The translations under genes and the position numbers were made by a program. Below the pieces are notes generated by a model, which did no database searches, was not told the origin of the DNA, and saw nothing but the letters and a program-made list of their open reading frames with translations. This document shows, piece after piece, positions 47,125 through 55,472 of a DNA stretch of 64,000 bases; the first letter of the stretch is position 1, and every line of letters starts with the position of its first letter. Source of the DNA: Paenibacillus baekrokdamisoli (lineage in GTDB: Bacteria; Bacillota; Bacilli; Paenibacillales; Paenibacillaceae); assembly GCF_003945345.1 (NCBI RefSeq), contig NZ_AP019308.1, positions 4,915,501 to 4,979,500 on the forward strand. The letters run 5' to 3'.

Positions 47125-49383
47125 TCACCCTCGAGCCTTGATCTCCAACATCCTGACGATCCAAGCTACAGCTTCCGCGCGGGTGGAGAGCGCTTGAGGA
47201 GCGAATGCACCTGCGGTTTTGCCGCCAACGATGATAATACCCTTCTTCTCGATGGTAGATACCGCTCCTCTGGCCCATCCGGGAATGTCGGTATCGTCGG
47301 TATAGCCGGTCTTCGAGACGGCCGCAAGAGGAATTCCTGAAGCCTTGAACACCATCGCGGCCATCTCGGAATGGGTGATGTTCGCTCCAGGACGGAAATT
47401 GCCATCCGGGTAGCCGCTTACGATGCCAAGCTGCATCGCCCCCGAAATCGAATGCTGTGCCCATGCTCCAATCTTGCCTTTATCCTTGAAAGGCAGTTCC
47501 AAAGCTTGAAGCTCGGGCTTCAGCCCATTCATCAGCATGACAACGAACTCCGCACGGGTGATGCTGGCGTCCGGTCGAAAAGTGAAGTCTGGATAACCAT
47601 TAGTGATATGGAGCTTGTAGGCTTCGGCAATTTCCTCACCCGCCCAATGTCCTCCAATATCGGTGAATAGCTCCGATCCAGGCGTCTTAGTTCCCGGCAG
47701 TATGGTAACCTTGCTCGCGGCGGTGAAGCCGCCATCAGATGTCGTCACAGTAATTACTGCCGTGCCGGGCGTCATTCCCGTCACCTTACCTGATTCGTCT
47801 ACTTGGGCTACACCCGGATTGCTGCTGCTCCAAGCCAACTTCCTGTTGAAGGCATCTACAGGCTGGACAGCAGCCTTCAGCTTCACGCTTTCGCCCGCCG
47901 GGAGTGAAAGCTCAGCAGGGCTAACTGTAACGCTGTCCACCTCGATCGTTCCCGGAGGGTTAGTCACGGTGACCTCGCAGGTGGCGATAAGCCCGCCATC
48001 ATCTGATCTCGCGGTAACGGTCGCTTTACCAGAAGAGACAGCAGTCACGTTGCCGGTATTGTCAACGGCGGCCACTCCATTGTTGTTGCTGCTCCAGGTC
48101 ACTTTCCTGTTGGGTGCGTTGCTTGGGGACAGCGTAACCGACAAGCTTTCGCTCTTGCCGAGCGGCAAGGCAATCTGTGATTTATTCAATGATATGCTGC
48201 TGATTTTAACGCGAAGGGCATACAGAGTCTGCTTTGACTCCTTCGAGCCTGTTACATATACGGTACCGTCATCACCGATGACTGGAGCAATAATCCCATC
48301 GGGGGTACTGATGCCATAACTCCACTGTATGCTTCCATCTGAAGAATTTAACGCTTGAACCATACCGTCCGCTGTTAGCAAATGAAGCATTCCAGTCGAA
48401 CTGAAGACGATTGGTGTTATGGCTTTATTAAAAGCAGTTTTCCATTTCAAGCTATTATTCGGAAGCAGCGCATAAACCGTTTGATTCGCCGCCCCGACAT
48501 AGATCATGCCGTCAGTCCCGATAATCGGGGAGAACGGGGTACCCCCTAAAGCATACTCCCATTGTTTTGTTCCGTTCGGGTTTATCGCATACAGCTTACT
48601 ATCGTCCGCCCCGACATAGATCATGCCGTCCGAACCGACGACCGGAGTTGTATTGACAAGCCCTCCCGCCTTATAGGTCCACTTGATGCTGCCATTGGGC
48701 TTCACGGCAAACAACGTATCGCTAACATTACCCATATAAATCGTGCCGTCCTTGCCTACAGCCATGTAAGCAGTGGTAGTGACTCCTACCTTTGATACCC
48801 ACTTCTCCGTACCATCATTCGGTTGAAGCGCATGAAGCGTTCCATCCCTGACGTTCGCGTAAACGGTGCCATCCGCTCCGAACACGGGCCTGGAATCGAC
48901 GGCTCCTATGTAGGCCGCCCATTTTTTCGTGCCGTCAGGATTCAAAGCGATGAAACTTCCATTCAAGTGGCTAAAGCTGCCCTCTCCGATGTATACGGTA
49001 CCGTCCGGTCCGATGGTAGGAGGGAATAGCAAAGAATCTTTAAGCGGGTAATCCCATTTTTTGCCGCCTCCACGCGATACAGCGGTCAAGCTGCCTACAA
49101 CTCCCACAAAAGCAAAGTAGTTATTCCCGAGGTAGATCGTGCTGTCCGAGCCAACCGCTGGTGGGCCCGAAGAGATAATGAACTGCCCGGGAGTAGGAAG
49201 GTACCAGATTAATGAAGCATTTCCCTTATTCGTAGTGGTGGGGATACGATCAATTTTGATCGGGGGAAGTTTGTCGATAACAGGTGTGGTTAAGGCAGCA
49301 ACTGGAGCGGCAGATAGCCCAAATAAGCATGAAACCATCAATACTAAGATTACTAGTCGCATTTTTAATCTTTTGTTCGCCAC
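47125..49383 (-). CDS. SLH-anchored surface protein with PQQ-like beta-propeller and two Big2 domains
   Basis: Secreted, S-layer-associated protein of about 752 residues. Signal peptide about 8-32; then seven to eight PQQ-type propeller repeats (residues about 45-400; motif DGTIYxGxxxxxLYAxxPNG-KW), two Big2 Ig-like domains (about 405-565; VTWSSNNNGVAAVDNTGNVT) and three SLH repeats (about 570-750) that bind cell-wall polysaccharide. No enzymatic motif is seen. Start uncertain: GTG 49383 lies 6 bases after GGGGGGTGAGG and is preferred to GTG 49395. Cotranscribed with the lipoprotein upstream (gap under 20 bases). Confidence 0.88.
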   Translation of the reverse strand: MANKRLKMRLVILVLMVSCLFGLSAAPVAALTTPVIDKLPPIKIDRIPTTTNKGNASLIWYLPTPGQFIISSGPPAVGSDSTIYLGNNYFAFVGVVGSLTAVSRGGGKKWDYPLKDSLLFPPTIGPDGTVYIGEGSFSHLNGSFIALNPDGTKKWAAYIGAVDSRPVFGADGTVYANVRDGTLHALQPNDGTEKWVSKVGVTTTAYMAVGKDGTIYMGNVSDTLFAVKPNGSIKWTYKAGGLVNTTPVVGSDGMIYVGADDSKLYAINPNGTKQWEYALGGTPFSPIIGTDGMIYVGAANQTVYALLPNNSLKWKTAFNKAITPIVFSSTGMLHLLTADGMVQALNSSDGSIQWSYGISTPDGIIAPVIGDDGTVYVTGSKESKQTLYALRVKISSISLNKSQIALPLGKSESLSVTLSPSNAPNRKVTWSSNNNGVAAVDNTGNVTAVSSGKATVTARSDDGGLIATCEVTVTNPPGTIEVDSVTVSPAELSLPAGESVKLKAAVQPVDAFNRKLAWSSSNPGVAQVDESGKVTGMTPGTAVITVTTSDGGFTAASKVTILPGTKTPGSELFTDIGGHWAGEEIAEAYKLHITNGYPDFTFRPDASITRAEFVVMLMNGLKPELQALELPFKDKGKIGAWAQHSISGAMQLGIVSGYPDGNFRPGANITHSEMAAMVFKASGIPLAAVSKTGYTDDTDIPGWARGAVSTIEKKGIIIVGGKTAGAFAPQALSTRAEAVAWIVRMLEIKARG

Positions 49384-49400
49384 AATAACCCTCACCCCCC

Positions 49401-49973
49401 TTACATATTTGCTGTGATATCGATACTAATCTGGGCCTGCCTGACCTTGGATTCGTCTTCTGGATCCTTGTAGATGCCGATTGTTAACTGTCCCGCCAGC
49501 TGCGTTTGAGCTTTCAGAGCTTGGCTCGTGTACGTGTAGGTATGAATCTTGGTCGTTGCGTCTTCCTCGTCCTTAACCTGTACGGCATCCTTGGGCAAGA
49601 ACTGCTTGATAAAAGCAAGCGCCTCCTCCGTACTCGGTGCTTCCCCGCGATCGACGTAGGAATTGAAAATGTTAAACGCTTGCTCCTGATTCTCCGTCAC
49701 CCTGATCTTGCCGTCCAAGTAACTGACGGTCAATTCGTCCTCCTTCTTGACGCCAGCTCCGAATTTGGCATCGAAGTAGCTCAGCTTAGCACCCAGCACT
49801 GCATCCTTCATAATGTCTGCCTGGGGGGAATTTTCCGCAACGTTCGTGGTTGCTGGATCCAAGCCTGCCGATGCCGGGGTATCCGTTACTGCCTTACCGC
49901 TATTTCCACCGCAGCCGGACAGTAGGTATACCATCATTAATATCAAGCAAAAAAACAGCATTTTCCGCTTCAT
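49401..49973 (-). CDS. Putative lipoprotein of unknown function
   Basis: About 190 residues. Hydrophobic leader with lipobox LLSGC (Cys about 21), then a Ser/Ala-rich linker and an alpha/beta domain with no recognised motif. ATG 49973 is taken; an in-frame GTG lies at 49979. Directly precedes the propeller-SLH protein and is divergent from a LuxR-type regulator, so the three may belong together. Function unknown. Confidence 0.75.
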   Translation of the reverse strand: MKRKMLFFCLILMMVYLLSGCGGNSGKAVTDTPASAGLDPATTNVAENSPQADIMKDAVLGAKLSYFDAKFGAGVKKEDELTVSYLDGKIRVTENQEQAFNIFNSYVDRGEAPSTEEALAFIKQFLPKDAVQVKDEEDATTKIHTYTYTSQALKAQTQLAGQLTIGIYKDPEDESKVRQAQISIDITANM

Positions 49974-50249
49974 AGGCACACCATTCCTAACCTATAGTCT
50001 CTGATTTTTTCCAGATTAACATATACGGTTGTATCCGGATATTATCCGAAAGGAGTAGAAAAGTAGTATTAATTCCTGGAAACACCCCGGAAGGTGTGTA
50101 CCTAACGAATGCTGATACGGGGGATGTGCTAAGCTGGACCAGCTTCGGTTTCTTCATCATAAAATCCTTTAAATCTTTCAATCATGTTGATAAGATTGGT
50201 AAGAGAATACTTTCAAATATTTCCATTAAAGGACGGTGACTCTCGGACA

Positions 50250-52286
50250 ATGTCGAACAACCAATCAGAGCCAAGAATGCGCGGCGAGATCGACCGCTTA
50301 GAGCAGCACCTTCTCGTCGGGCGAGAGAGGGAGATCGGAATTTTCCTGGAGTTATTGACGGAAGAGCCCCCCGGGGAGCAAATTCTGAATCTTTACGGAA
50401 CGGGTGGCATCGGTAAAAGCTGCCTGCTGGATGAATTCCGCAGATTGTCTATTCAAGCCGGACACCTCTTTCTGTCTACGGACTGTCGCATCCTCCGGAC
50501 TCCTAACGATCTCTGCCTCCACCTCCTCCGCTTGCTGGACTACCGGGCACAGACGATCGAAAAAGAAGCAGATACGGCCCGGCTGACGGAAGTCTGCCTG
50601 ATCGCATTATCGGAAACCACCTTGAAAGGAAAAACAATTCTGGCCCTGGACACGTTCGAAGACATCGGAGAAATGGATCATTGGCTAAGAGAGGGTTTCT
50701 TACCGTATCTCCATCCGAGAATCTTTGTTATCCTCTCGGGAAGAGTCCCGCTCGGGGCCCTTTGGCTTTCCTCATCGGCATGGCGACAAAAGATTTACGG
50801 TATGCCACTGGAGGATCTGGACTATTCGTCGGTGAAGCTATATGCGGAACGCTCGGGTATGATGGGAGAAGGGCTCATAGGGCAGGTATGGGCGAGAACG
50901 AAAGGTCATCCGTTGACTCTATCCTTGCTCGTGACCACCGCGCTTTCGCGCACCTCTGGGAGGGACGCTTTCATGAGGGAAAGTGAAGTATTTTCCCACG
51001 TCGTTTCGTCGTGGCTCAGGGAGGTTCCCGATCTGGAGATGAAGGAGCTGGTCGAAGCTGCCGCCGTTCTACGGGTGTTCAATCAGGAGCTGCTCTCCTA
51101 TGTTCTAGATAAGGAGGTTCGCTTCGATCAGTTCCGCCAACTGGCAGACTATTCCTTCGTACAACGGATCGACCGGGGGTGGCTGCTGCATGATCTGCTG
51201 CGCGAAGCGATCAATGAGGAATTGCAGCTGCGTGTCCCCGACTATTATGAGAAGCTTAGAAAGCGCTGCGTTGTATACTACTACCGTAAGCTTCAAGGAT
51301 CGACGAGAAATAAATCGATGTCCTGGGAGAACGCGGAATGGATCTACTATATTGGGAACCAGCTCATCCACTCCCTCTTCTACCAGCAGTCGACCACGCA
51401 CCGCTTTGAAGCTCTGACCCTCTCCAACTGGGACGACGTTAATCAATATATCGAGCAGCGCTATCGAACCGTCAAGGAATTCCCCGTTCACCGCATCCAT
51501 CCCGTCACCAAAGAAAATTTCGAATACGTCTATACTGTGGAGGACAGCCTCAACGCACTGAAGCATATTCACCTGGAGGAGTTGTACGCCCTCGATCCGA
51601 GCTGCGTCAAGCTTGTCCGGGATGCCAATGAAACAATATGCGGCTTGTTCATCATTATCCCAATCAACGAGCGCACGCTGAGTTATCTACGCACGCAGCC
51701 GCTTTCTTCTGCCTATTTCTCAAGTCTTCCCGAATCCGAGCTGGATGAGTTAAAGGCGCCTGGCAATCAGCGGTCCGGCTATTTCATCAAAACGCTCGAT
51801 GTCTGCGATCCGTCCGACGAGGCCATGATGCAAGCAACAGGTATCGCCTTCATCACCCATATGTTGTCGGCCGGCTTCGTGGTGGCAGCCCCTCCACCCC
51901 ATCCGCTACCCCGAGATATCCTTCTCAGTCTAGGCTGCGAGATTCCGGATGTCGTCCACTACGACTACGATGAGCGAACGCCGACTCCCTATTACGTCAT
52001 TGATACGAGAGGGAAGAAGCTCCATGATTACCTGAACCGGATGATCTCTTCGATTGGGCTGGCGGATGAAATTGAGGAAGGGTCCGTTCCATCGTTTCTG
52101 CTGACCAAGCGGGAGACGGAAGTCGTCGAACTGCTCGTAAAGGGAAGCTCTAATGCCGAAATCGCGAGCCGTCTATTTCTGAGTGAAGCCACGGTAAAAA
52201 AACATGTAGCCCACATTTTTAAGAAGTTGAACGTTAAAAGCCGAGGGCAATTGAGCCATCTATATACGAAAAAAACAAAGCCATGA
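50250..52286 (+). CDS. ATP-dependent LuxR-family transcriptional regulator (MalT/LAL-like)
   Basis: Cytoplasmic regulator of about 678 residues. AAA/NACHT-like ATPase at the N-terminus: VGREREIG, Walker A GTGGIGKS, Walker B ILALDTFEDIG; a long helical middle part without obvious TPRs; an acyltransferase-like or sensor region near 480-600; C-terminal LuxR HTH (LTKRETEVVELLVKGSSNAE, then LSEATVKKHVAHIFKKL). ATG 50250 with AAAGGACGGTGA upstream is preferred to ATG 50184, which lacks a ribosome site. Divergent from the lipoprotein/propeller-SLH operon, a likely target. Confidence 0.85.
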   Translation: MSNNQSEPRMRGEIDRLEQHLLVGREREIGIFLELLTEEPPGEQILNLYGTGGIGKSCLLDEFRRLSIQAGHLFLSTDCRILRTPNDLCLHLLRLLDYRAQTIEKEADTARLTEVCLIALSETTLKGKTILALDTFEDIGEMDHWLREGFLPYLHPRIFVILSGRVPLGALWLSSSAWRQKIYGMPLEDLDYSSVKLYAERSGMMGEGLIGQVWARTKGHPLTLSLLVTTALSRTSGRDAFMRESEVFSHVVSSWLREVPDLEMKELVEAAAVLRVFNQELLSYVLDKEVRFDQFRQLADYSFVQRIDRGWLLHDLLREAINEELQLRVPDYYEKLRKRCVVYYYRKLQGSTRNKSMSWENAEWIYYIGNQLIHSLFYQQSTTHRFEALTLSNWDDVNQYIEQRYRTVKEFPVHRIHPVTKENFEYVYTVEDSLNALKHIHLEELYALDPSCVKLVRDANETICGLFIIIPINERTLSYLRTQPLSSAYFSSLPESELDELKAPGNQRSGYFIKTLDVCDPSDEAMMQATGIAFITHMLSAGFVVAAPPPHPLPRDILLSLGCEIPDVVHYDYDERTPTPYYVIDTRGKKLHDYLNRMISSIGLADEIEEGSVPSFLLTKRETEVVELLVKGSSNAEIASRLFLSEATVKKHVAHIFKKLNVKSRGQLSHLYTKKTKP

Positions 52287-52402
52287 AGCATATACAACAG
52301 GCACCACGATACCTTTAGTTCCTATTGCATTCTCAACAATATCTACGTTGCTTCAATATAGGCTTGGCTCTTTTCTTTTTCTGAGACAAATTACGGTGAA
52401 AG

Positions 52403-52478
52403 CAAAAAACCACAACCTCATGCGGTTATGGTTTTAGATGGTAGAGGCGAGGGGATTGAACAAGCGCCCCCTATTTCC
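52403..52478 (-). repeat. Composite tRNA-tail-like/terminator repeat, copy C (most tRNA-like)
   Basis: On the minus strand: GGGGGCGCTTG, then TTCAATC-CCCTC-GCCTCTA-CCA, which has the spacing of a tRNA T-loop (7), T-stem arm (5), acceptor arm (7) and CCA, then the terminator stem ACCATAACC / GGTTGTGGT followed by six Ts. The 5' half of a tRNA is not present. It lies just past the RelE-type toxin stop. The rest of 52287-52403 shows no gene. Confidence 0.6.
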
Positions 52479-52503
52479 CGATAATACCAAATTGGGGCGA
52501 TGA

Positions 52504-52830
52504 TCACGGCTTTTTCAAGAGTCGGTCGTGATGGTCGACGTTCCGGAAGAAGATTCCCTTCGTCTTTGTTCCTTTGTCGTCCAGCACGACATCGATGAAC
52601 TGCCACGACATGCGCAGTTCCTTGTTCGCCCGCGCTTCCCATACTGTAGGCTTGATGCCTTTGGCCGATTCGATTTTGTCGATGCCAAGACCGGGAGAGA
52701 AGTTCGGCGCCTCATTTGTCATGCGCTCAATCGCTTCGAGAACGTCTTTACGTTCGCGAGGGTGAAGCTTGGCGAGCTTCTTATCAAAAAGCTCTGAAGT
52801 TGTGAACGGACAGGGGCGAATGTGAAACAC
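52504..52830 (-). CDS. RelE/ParE-type toxin
   Basis: 108 residues. The text (LFDKKLAKLHPRERKDVLEA; KELRMSWQFI; GIFFRNVDHHDRLLKKP at the end) fits the compact RelE-like mRNA-interferase fold with a basic C-terminus. GTG start with AGAGGAG upstream, 6 bases after the antitoxin stop, hence one operon. The target would be ribosome-bound mRNA by family analogy; unproven here. Confidence 0.75.
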   Translation of the reverse strand: MFHIRPCPFTTSELFDKKLAKLHPRERKDVLEAIERMTNEAPNFSPGLGIDKIESAKGIKPTVWEARANKELRMSWQFIDVVLDDKGTKTKGIFFRNVDHHDRLLKKP

Positions 52831-52836
52831 GTGGAC

Positions 52837-53214
52837 TTAGCTCCTCTTCTTTCCAGAAGAGGGAGCCTCTTCTTCGATGATCGCGCTAACACGTTCGCGT
52901 AGAGCCTTGAGTCCTTCAGCTGCATCCAGATGAATCATGGCGTGTTGCAAGCCGCCGCCAGCAACCCATTCATCAACTTCACGCTCTTCAGCCTGCCATT
53001 CTTCCGTCCAATACCACGATTGGTCTTTACGAATCGTCTCCATCGGTGTTCCAACCAGCTTTCCATCGACGACCGCCCATTCGATAACATCGCCTTCATG
53101 GAGATTGAGCAAGTCTAGCTGTTCCTTGTCGAGCGTGACCTGGTTTTTCTTGCGGACTTTCGATTTATAAGCCACAGCAGTCTGCACCTCCCGTTCAACA
53201 GTAATAAGCGCCAT
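52837..53214 (-). CDS. AbrB-type antitoxin partner of the RelE-like toxin
   Basis: About 125 residues. The middle part KSKVRKKNQVTLDKEQLDLL, followed by NLHEGDVIEWAVVDGKLV, is a SpoVT-AbrB DNA-binding domain; the acidic C-terminal half (WTEEWQAEEREVDEWVAGGG) is the likely toxin-binding tail. ATG 53214 has GGAAGTG 6 bases upstream and is preferred to GTG 53223. Second AbrB-type antitoxin in this window, unrelated in length and partner to the one at 9.5 kb. Confidence 0.8.
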   Translation of the reverse strand: MALITVEREVQTAVAYKSKVRKKNQVTLDKEQLDLLNLHEGDVIEWAVVDGKLVGTPMETIRKDQSWYWTEEWQAEEREVDEWVAGGGLQHAMIHLDAAEGLKALRERVSAIIEEEAPSSGKKRS

Positions 53215-53250
53215 TATTACCACTTCCCTTCATCTTATTCAATGATATTC

Positions 53251-53312
53251 GGAAAGTTGAATAGTTAGAATATCCAACTTTCTAACTTTCCAACTTTGAA
53301 TTTAGTATAGCA
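53251..53312 (-). promoter_or_regulatory. Promoter and operator-like repeats of the AbrB/RelE pair
   Basis: GGAAAGTTG (53251-53259) and its inverse CCAACTTTC (53274-53282), with a further CCAACTTTG (53290-53298), form a dense operator-like cluster. An extended -10 box TGCTATACT lies at 53304-53312 on the minus strand. Typical for an autoregulated toxin-antitoxin unit. Bases 53313-53598 show no convincing gene. Confidence 0.55.
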
Positions 53313-53548
53313 TAGAAATTTTATCTGGTAATAGTCAAAATTTGTCCGATTTTTAGTTGGAGACCGCGAATATGCCGGAGGGTGACATTTTGATATCGAT
53401 CCCGATTTCCCCTTCCATTTCGCCGATCGGCTTAAGAGCTTACGATGTATGGATAGAGCCCGAAATCGGCAACGTAAATAGCTCTTGAGCTTAAGTCTAA
53501 TAGCCTATGACGAAAGAATAATATAATATCTCCGCGCAAAACGACACA

Positions 53549-53580
53549 AAAACCGCGCACCATCAAGGCTTCACGGTTTT
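53549..53580 (-). terminator. Weak terminator after the BTAD regulator
   Basis: AAAACCG / CGGTTTT arms around an 18-base interior with short extra pairs, followed by TTTTTG on the minus strand. Confidence 0.4.
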
Positions 53581-53598
53581 ATCACTTATCAAAAATAT

Positions 53599-54285
53599 TT
53601 ATTTGCCGCCTTCGGATAATCCGCTGACAAGAGAATCGTATAACAGAAGCAGTTCTTTCGACGGACGAATGCCGAGTTCCCTCTTCATGAGCTTCACGTA
53701 GTCGGTGTATTGGGCGGTTAGCCCCTTCTTGTCTCCATCCTGCCCGTGCTTCTTCATTAGCAGCCCGACGACCGATTCGTCCAGCGGATTGCGGGCATGC
53801 AGCTTCAGCAGCAGCTTCGACGCGGCGGCCGTGTTCGGAAGGGCGAGGAGCGTCTCGGCCAGATTTCTGACGAAGGAAACGTACCGTTCTGCCAGCCGTT
53901 CCGTCTCGTGGATTGCCCATACGTACGCTTTACTTCCGAACAGGTCTCCCGTATAGAGCCTTTCGACGTTCAGTGCTTCTTCCACGTTGGCGGCGCCGAT
54001 ACTTCCCAGCTTCCCTGCTTGACGCTCGAATTCCTCGTAGTCGATGATGGCATCGTCCAGTTCCAGCGCGTAGCCGTCGTTCTCCGATCGGATCGCCTCC
54101 CGAAGCCCTATTGGCTCGAGCGACTTGCGCAGCTGATAGACGGTCGTATTCAAATATTTTTCGGCATTCGCGCTCGCCATCCCCGCGAAAATATCCGCGA
54201 CCAGACGGGAGCGCGAAATCCGTCTGCCCCGGTTCAGTAACAAGTAGGCGAAGAGTTCGGCACTCTTGCTGGAAATCCACTTCAC
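53599..54285 (-). CDS. BTAD/SARP-type regulator lacking its N-terminal domain
   Basis: 228 residues starting inside an OmpR-type winged helix (VKWISSKSAELFAYLLLNRG; GRRISRSRLVADIF) followed by a bacterial transcriptional activator domain of TPR type (about 95-225; ELGIRPSKELLLLYDSL). Relatives in Paenibacillus carry a receiver domain before this point. Here the frame runs back, without a start other than GTG 54285, into repeat copy D within about 30 bases. I read it as an N-terminally truncated response regulator, perhaps no longer functional; a GTG-initiated short form cannot be excluded. Confidence 0.7.
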   Translation of the reverse strand: MKWISSKSAELFAYLLLNRGRRISRSRLVADIFAGMASANAEKYLNTTVYQLRKSLEPIGLREAIRSENDGYALELDDAIIDYEEFERQAGKLGSIGAANVEEALNVERLYTGDLFGSKAYVWAIHETERLAERYVSFVRNLAETLLALPNTAAASKLLLKLHARNPLDESVVGLLMKKHGQDGDKKGLTAQYTDYVKLMKRELGIRPSKELLLLYDSLVSGLSEGGK

Positions 54286-54310
54286 GCGTCCTGCTTTCGG
54301 ACTGGGGCGA

Positions 54311-54414
54311 CTCCCCGTTTCTTTCCATACAAAAACCCGACCTCATGAGATCGGGTTTATCATAATTTGGTGGAGGCGAACCGTGGATGGGCAAATCCAC
54401 AATTCGCCGCCGCG
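54311..54414 (-). repeat. Composite tRNA-tail-like/terminator repeat, copy D
   Basis: The cleanest copy. The stem GGCGAA-cc-GTGGAT (54375-54388) pairs with ATCCAC-aa-TTCGCC (54395-54408). On the minus strand this is followed by TCCACCA, a terminator stem AACCCGATCTC / GAGGTCGGGTT, TTTTTG and the shared tail GGAAAGAAACGGGGAG. It lies between the LysR gene end and the beheaded BTAD gene. Confidence 0.8.
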
Positions 54415-54485
54415 TGTTGCTTAGATTGTTTGATGATATGGTCTAGCACTAACACTCGACGCTATCGATCGTTGCGGGTTAACTA

Positions 54486-55343
54486 TTATTGCTTAGCTTC
54501 AACTAATTGTATTAGCCTTGTCAACGCACTTGAGTAAATCGAGTCATGTCTATGCACAAACCATACCTGCAAATCTCGGTACTCTTCAGGCAAGCGGTGG
54601 GAAGCGATTATGCCCTTCTCTTCCGCCTTGGCAATCGATGATCGTGGTAGCATAGACACACCGAGCCCAGCGGAAACCCCATCTAGAATAACTGCTAATG
54701 TGCCAAATTCCATAATCTGATATGTAGTCAGTCCAGTTCCTCTCAGTAAACTCTCCGCTTTTGCCCGATGCGTACATCCAACATCGAAAAACAACATCGG
54801 CTTCGAAAGCAACTCGTGCATGTCGCTTTTTCCCGGCTCCGAGATCAGCACCAACTCCTCTTCAAAAGCCGCGACATGTTCTATATCTGGATAGTCAATG
54901 GGTCCATAGACAAAAGCTCCATCAAGCTCGTAATCCAACACCTTTTGTAAGAGAGCATGTGTCACACCCGTAATGAGCGATAAATTAACATCCGGATATC
55001 GTGATTGATATTCGGCCAATAGAGGAGTCAGATGAATGGCCGCAGTCGTTTCAATGGAACCTATCCGAAGTGGCCCTGCAGCATGGTCCGAGTATTGTGT
55101 AGATTTCACAGCCTCGTCCATCAGAGTCAGTATTTTATCAGCATATCCCAGTAAATTCTCGCCAGCCGGAGTTAGCGTCATCCCTCGATTGGATCGCCGA
55201 AAAAGGGGGGTTTTCAACTGAGCCTCAAGATACTGAATTCGGGTCGTCACATTAGACTGTACATAGTTCAACATTTGCGCAGCCTTGGTTATGCTCCCCT
55301 CTCGAGCTACAGCTTGAAATATTCTTAAATCTCCGCTTTCCAT
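54486..55343 (-). CDS. LysR-family transcriptional regulator, YofA/CzcR-like
   Basis: 285 residues. N-terminal winged HTH (LRIFQAVAREGSITKAAQML; SNVTTRIQYLEAQLKTPLF) and a two-lobed effector domain. AGGTGAC before the ATG. Divergent from the quinone-oxidoreductase-like gene with a 129-base shared promoter region, the same arrangement as yofA-yogA in B. subtilis, so it probably regulates that neighbour. Confidence 0.9.
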   Translation of the reverse strand: MESGDLRIFQAVAREGSITKAAQMLNYVQSNVTTRIQYLEAQLKTPLFRRSNRGMTLTPAGENLLGYADKILTLMDEAVKSTQYSDHAAGPLRIGSIETTAAIHLTPLLAEYQSRYPDVNLSLITGVTHALLQKVLDYELDGAFVYGPIDYPDIEHVAAFEEELVLISEPGKSDMHELLSKPMLFFDVGCTHRAKAESLLRGTGLTTYQIMEFGTLAVILDGVSAGLGVSMLPRSSIAKAEEKGIIASHRLPEEYRDLQVWFVHRHDSIYSSALTRLIQLVEAKQ

Positions 55344-55472
55344 TTCTATGTCACCTGCTTGGTATGATCATTTATGATACTCACATTCGGTTTTGTTCAT
55401 TTTACTGTATGATTCCCACTCTGTACAATTCAAAATAGATTCATCGAAATACGAATTACTGGAGGAGTTAGG

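Noticed and set aside
52403..52478. Complete tRNA gene at repeat copy C
   Set aside because: Only the 3' tail layout is present; no matching 5' acceptor, D-arm or anticodon arm can be paired upstream.
53372..53488. 38-codon plus-strand frame with protein-like text (ISPIGLRAYDVWIEPEIGN)
   Set aside because: No ribosome site or promoter and no family recognised; could be a remnant but the evidence is too thin.
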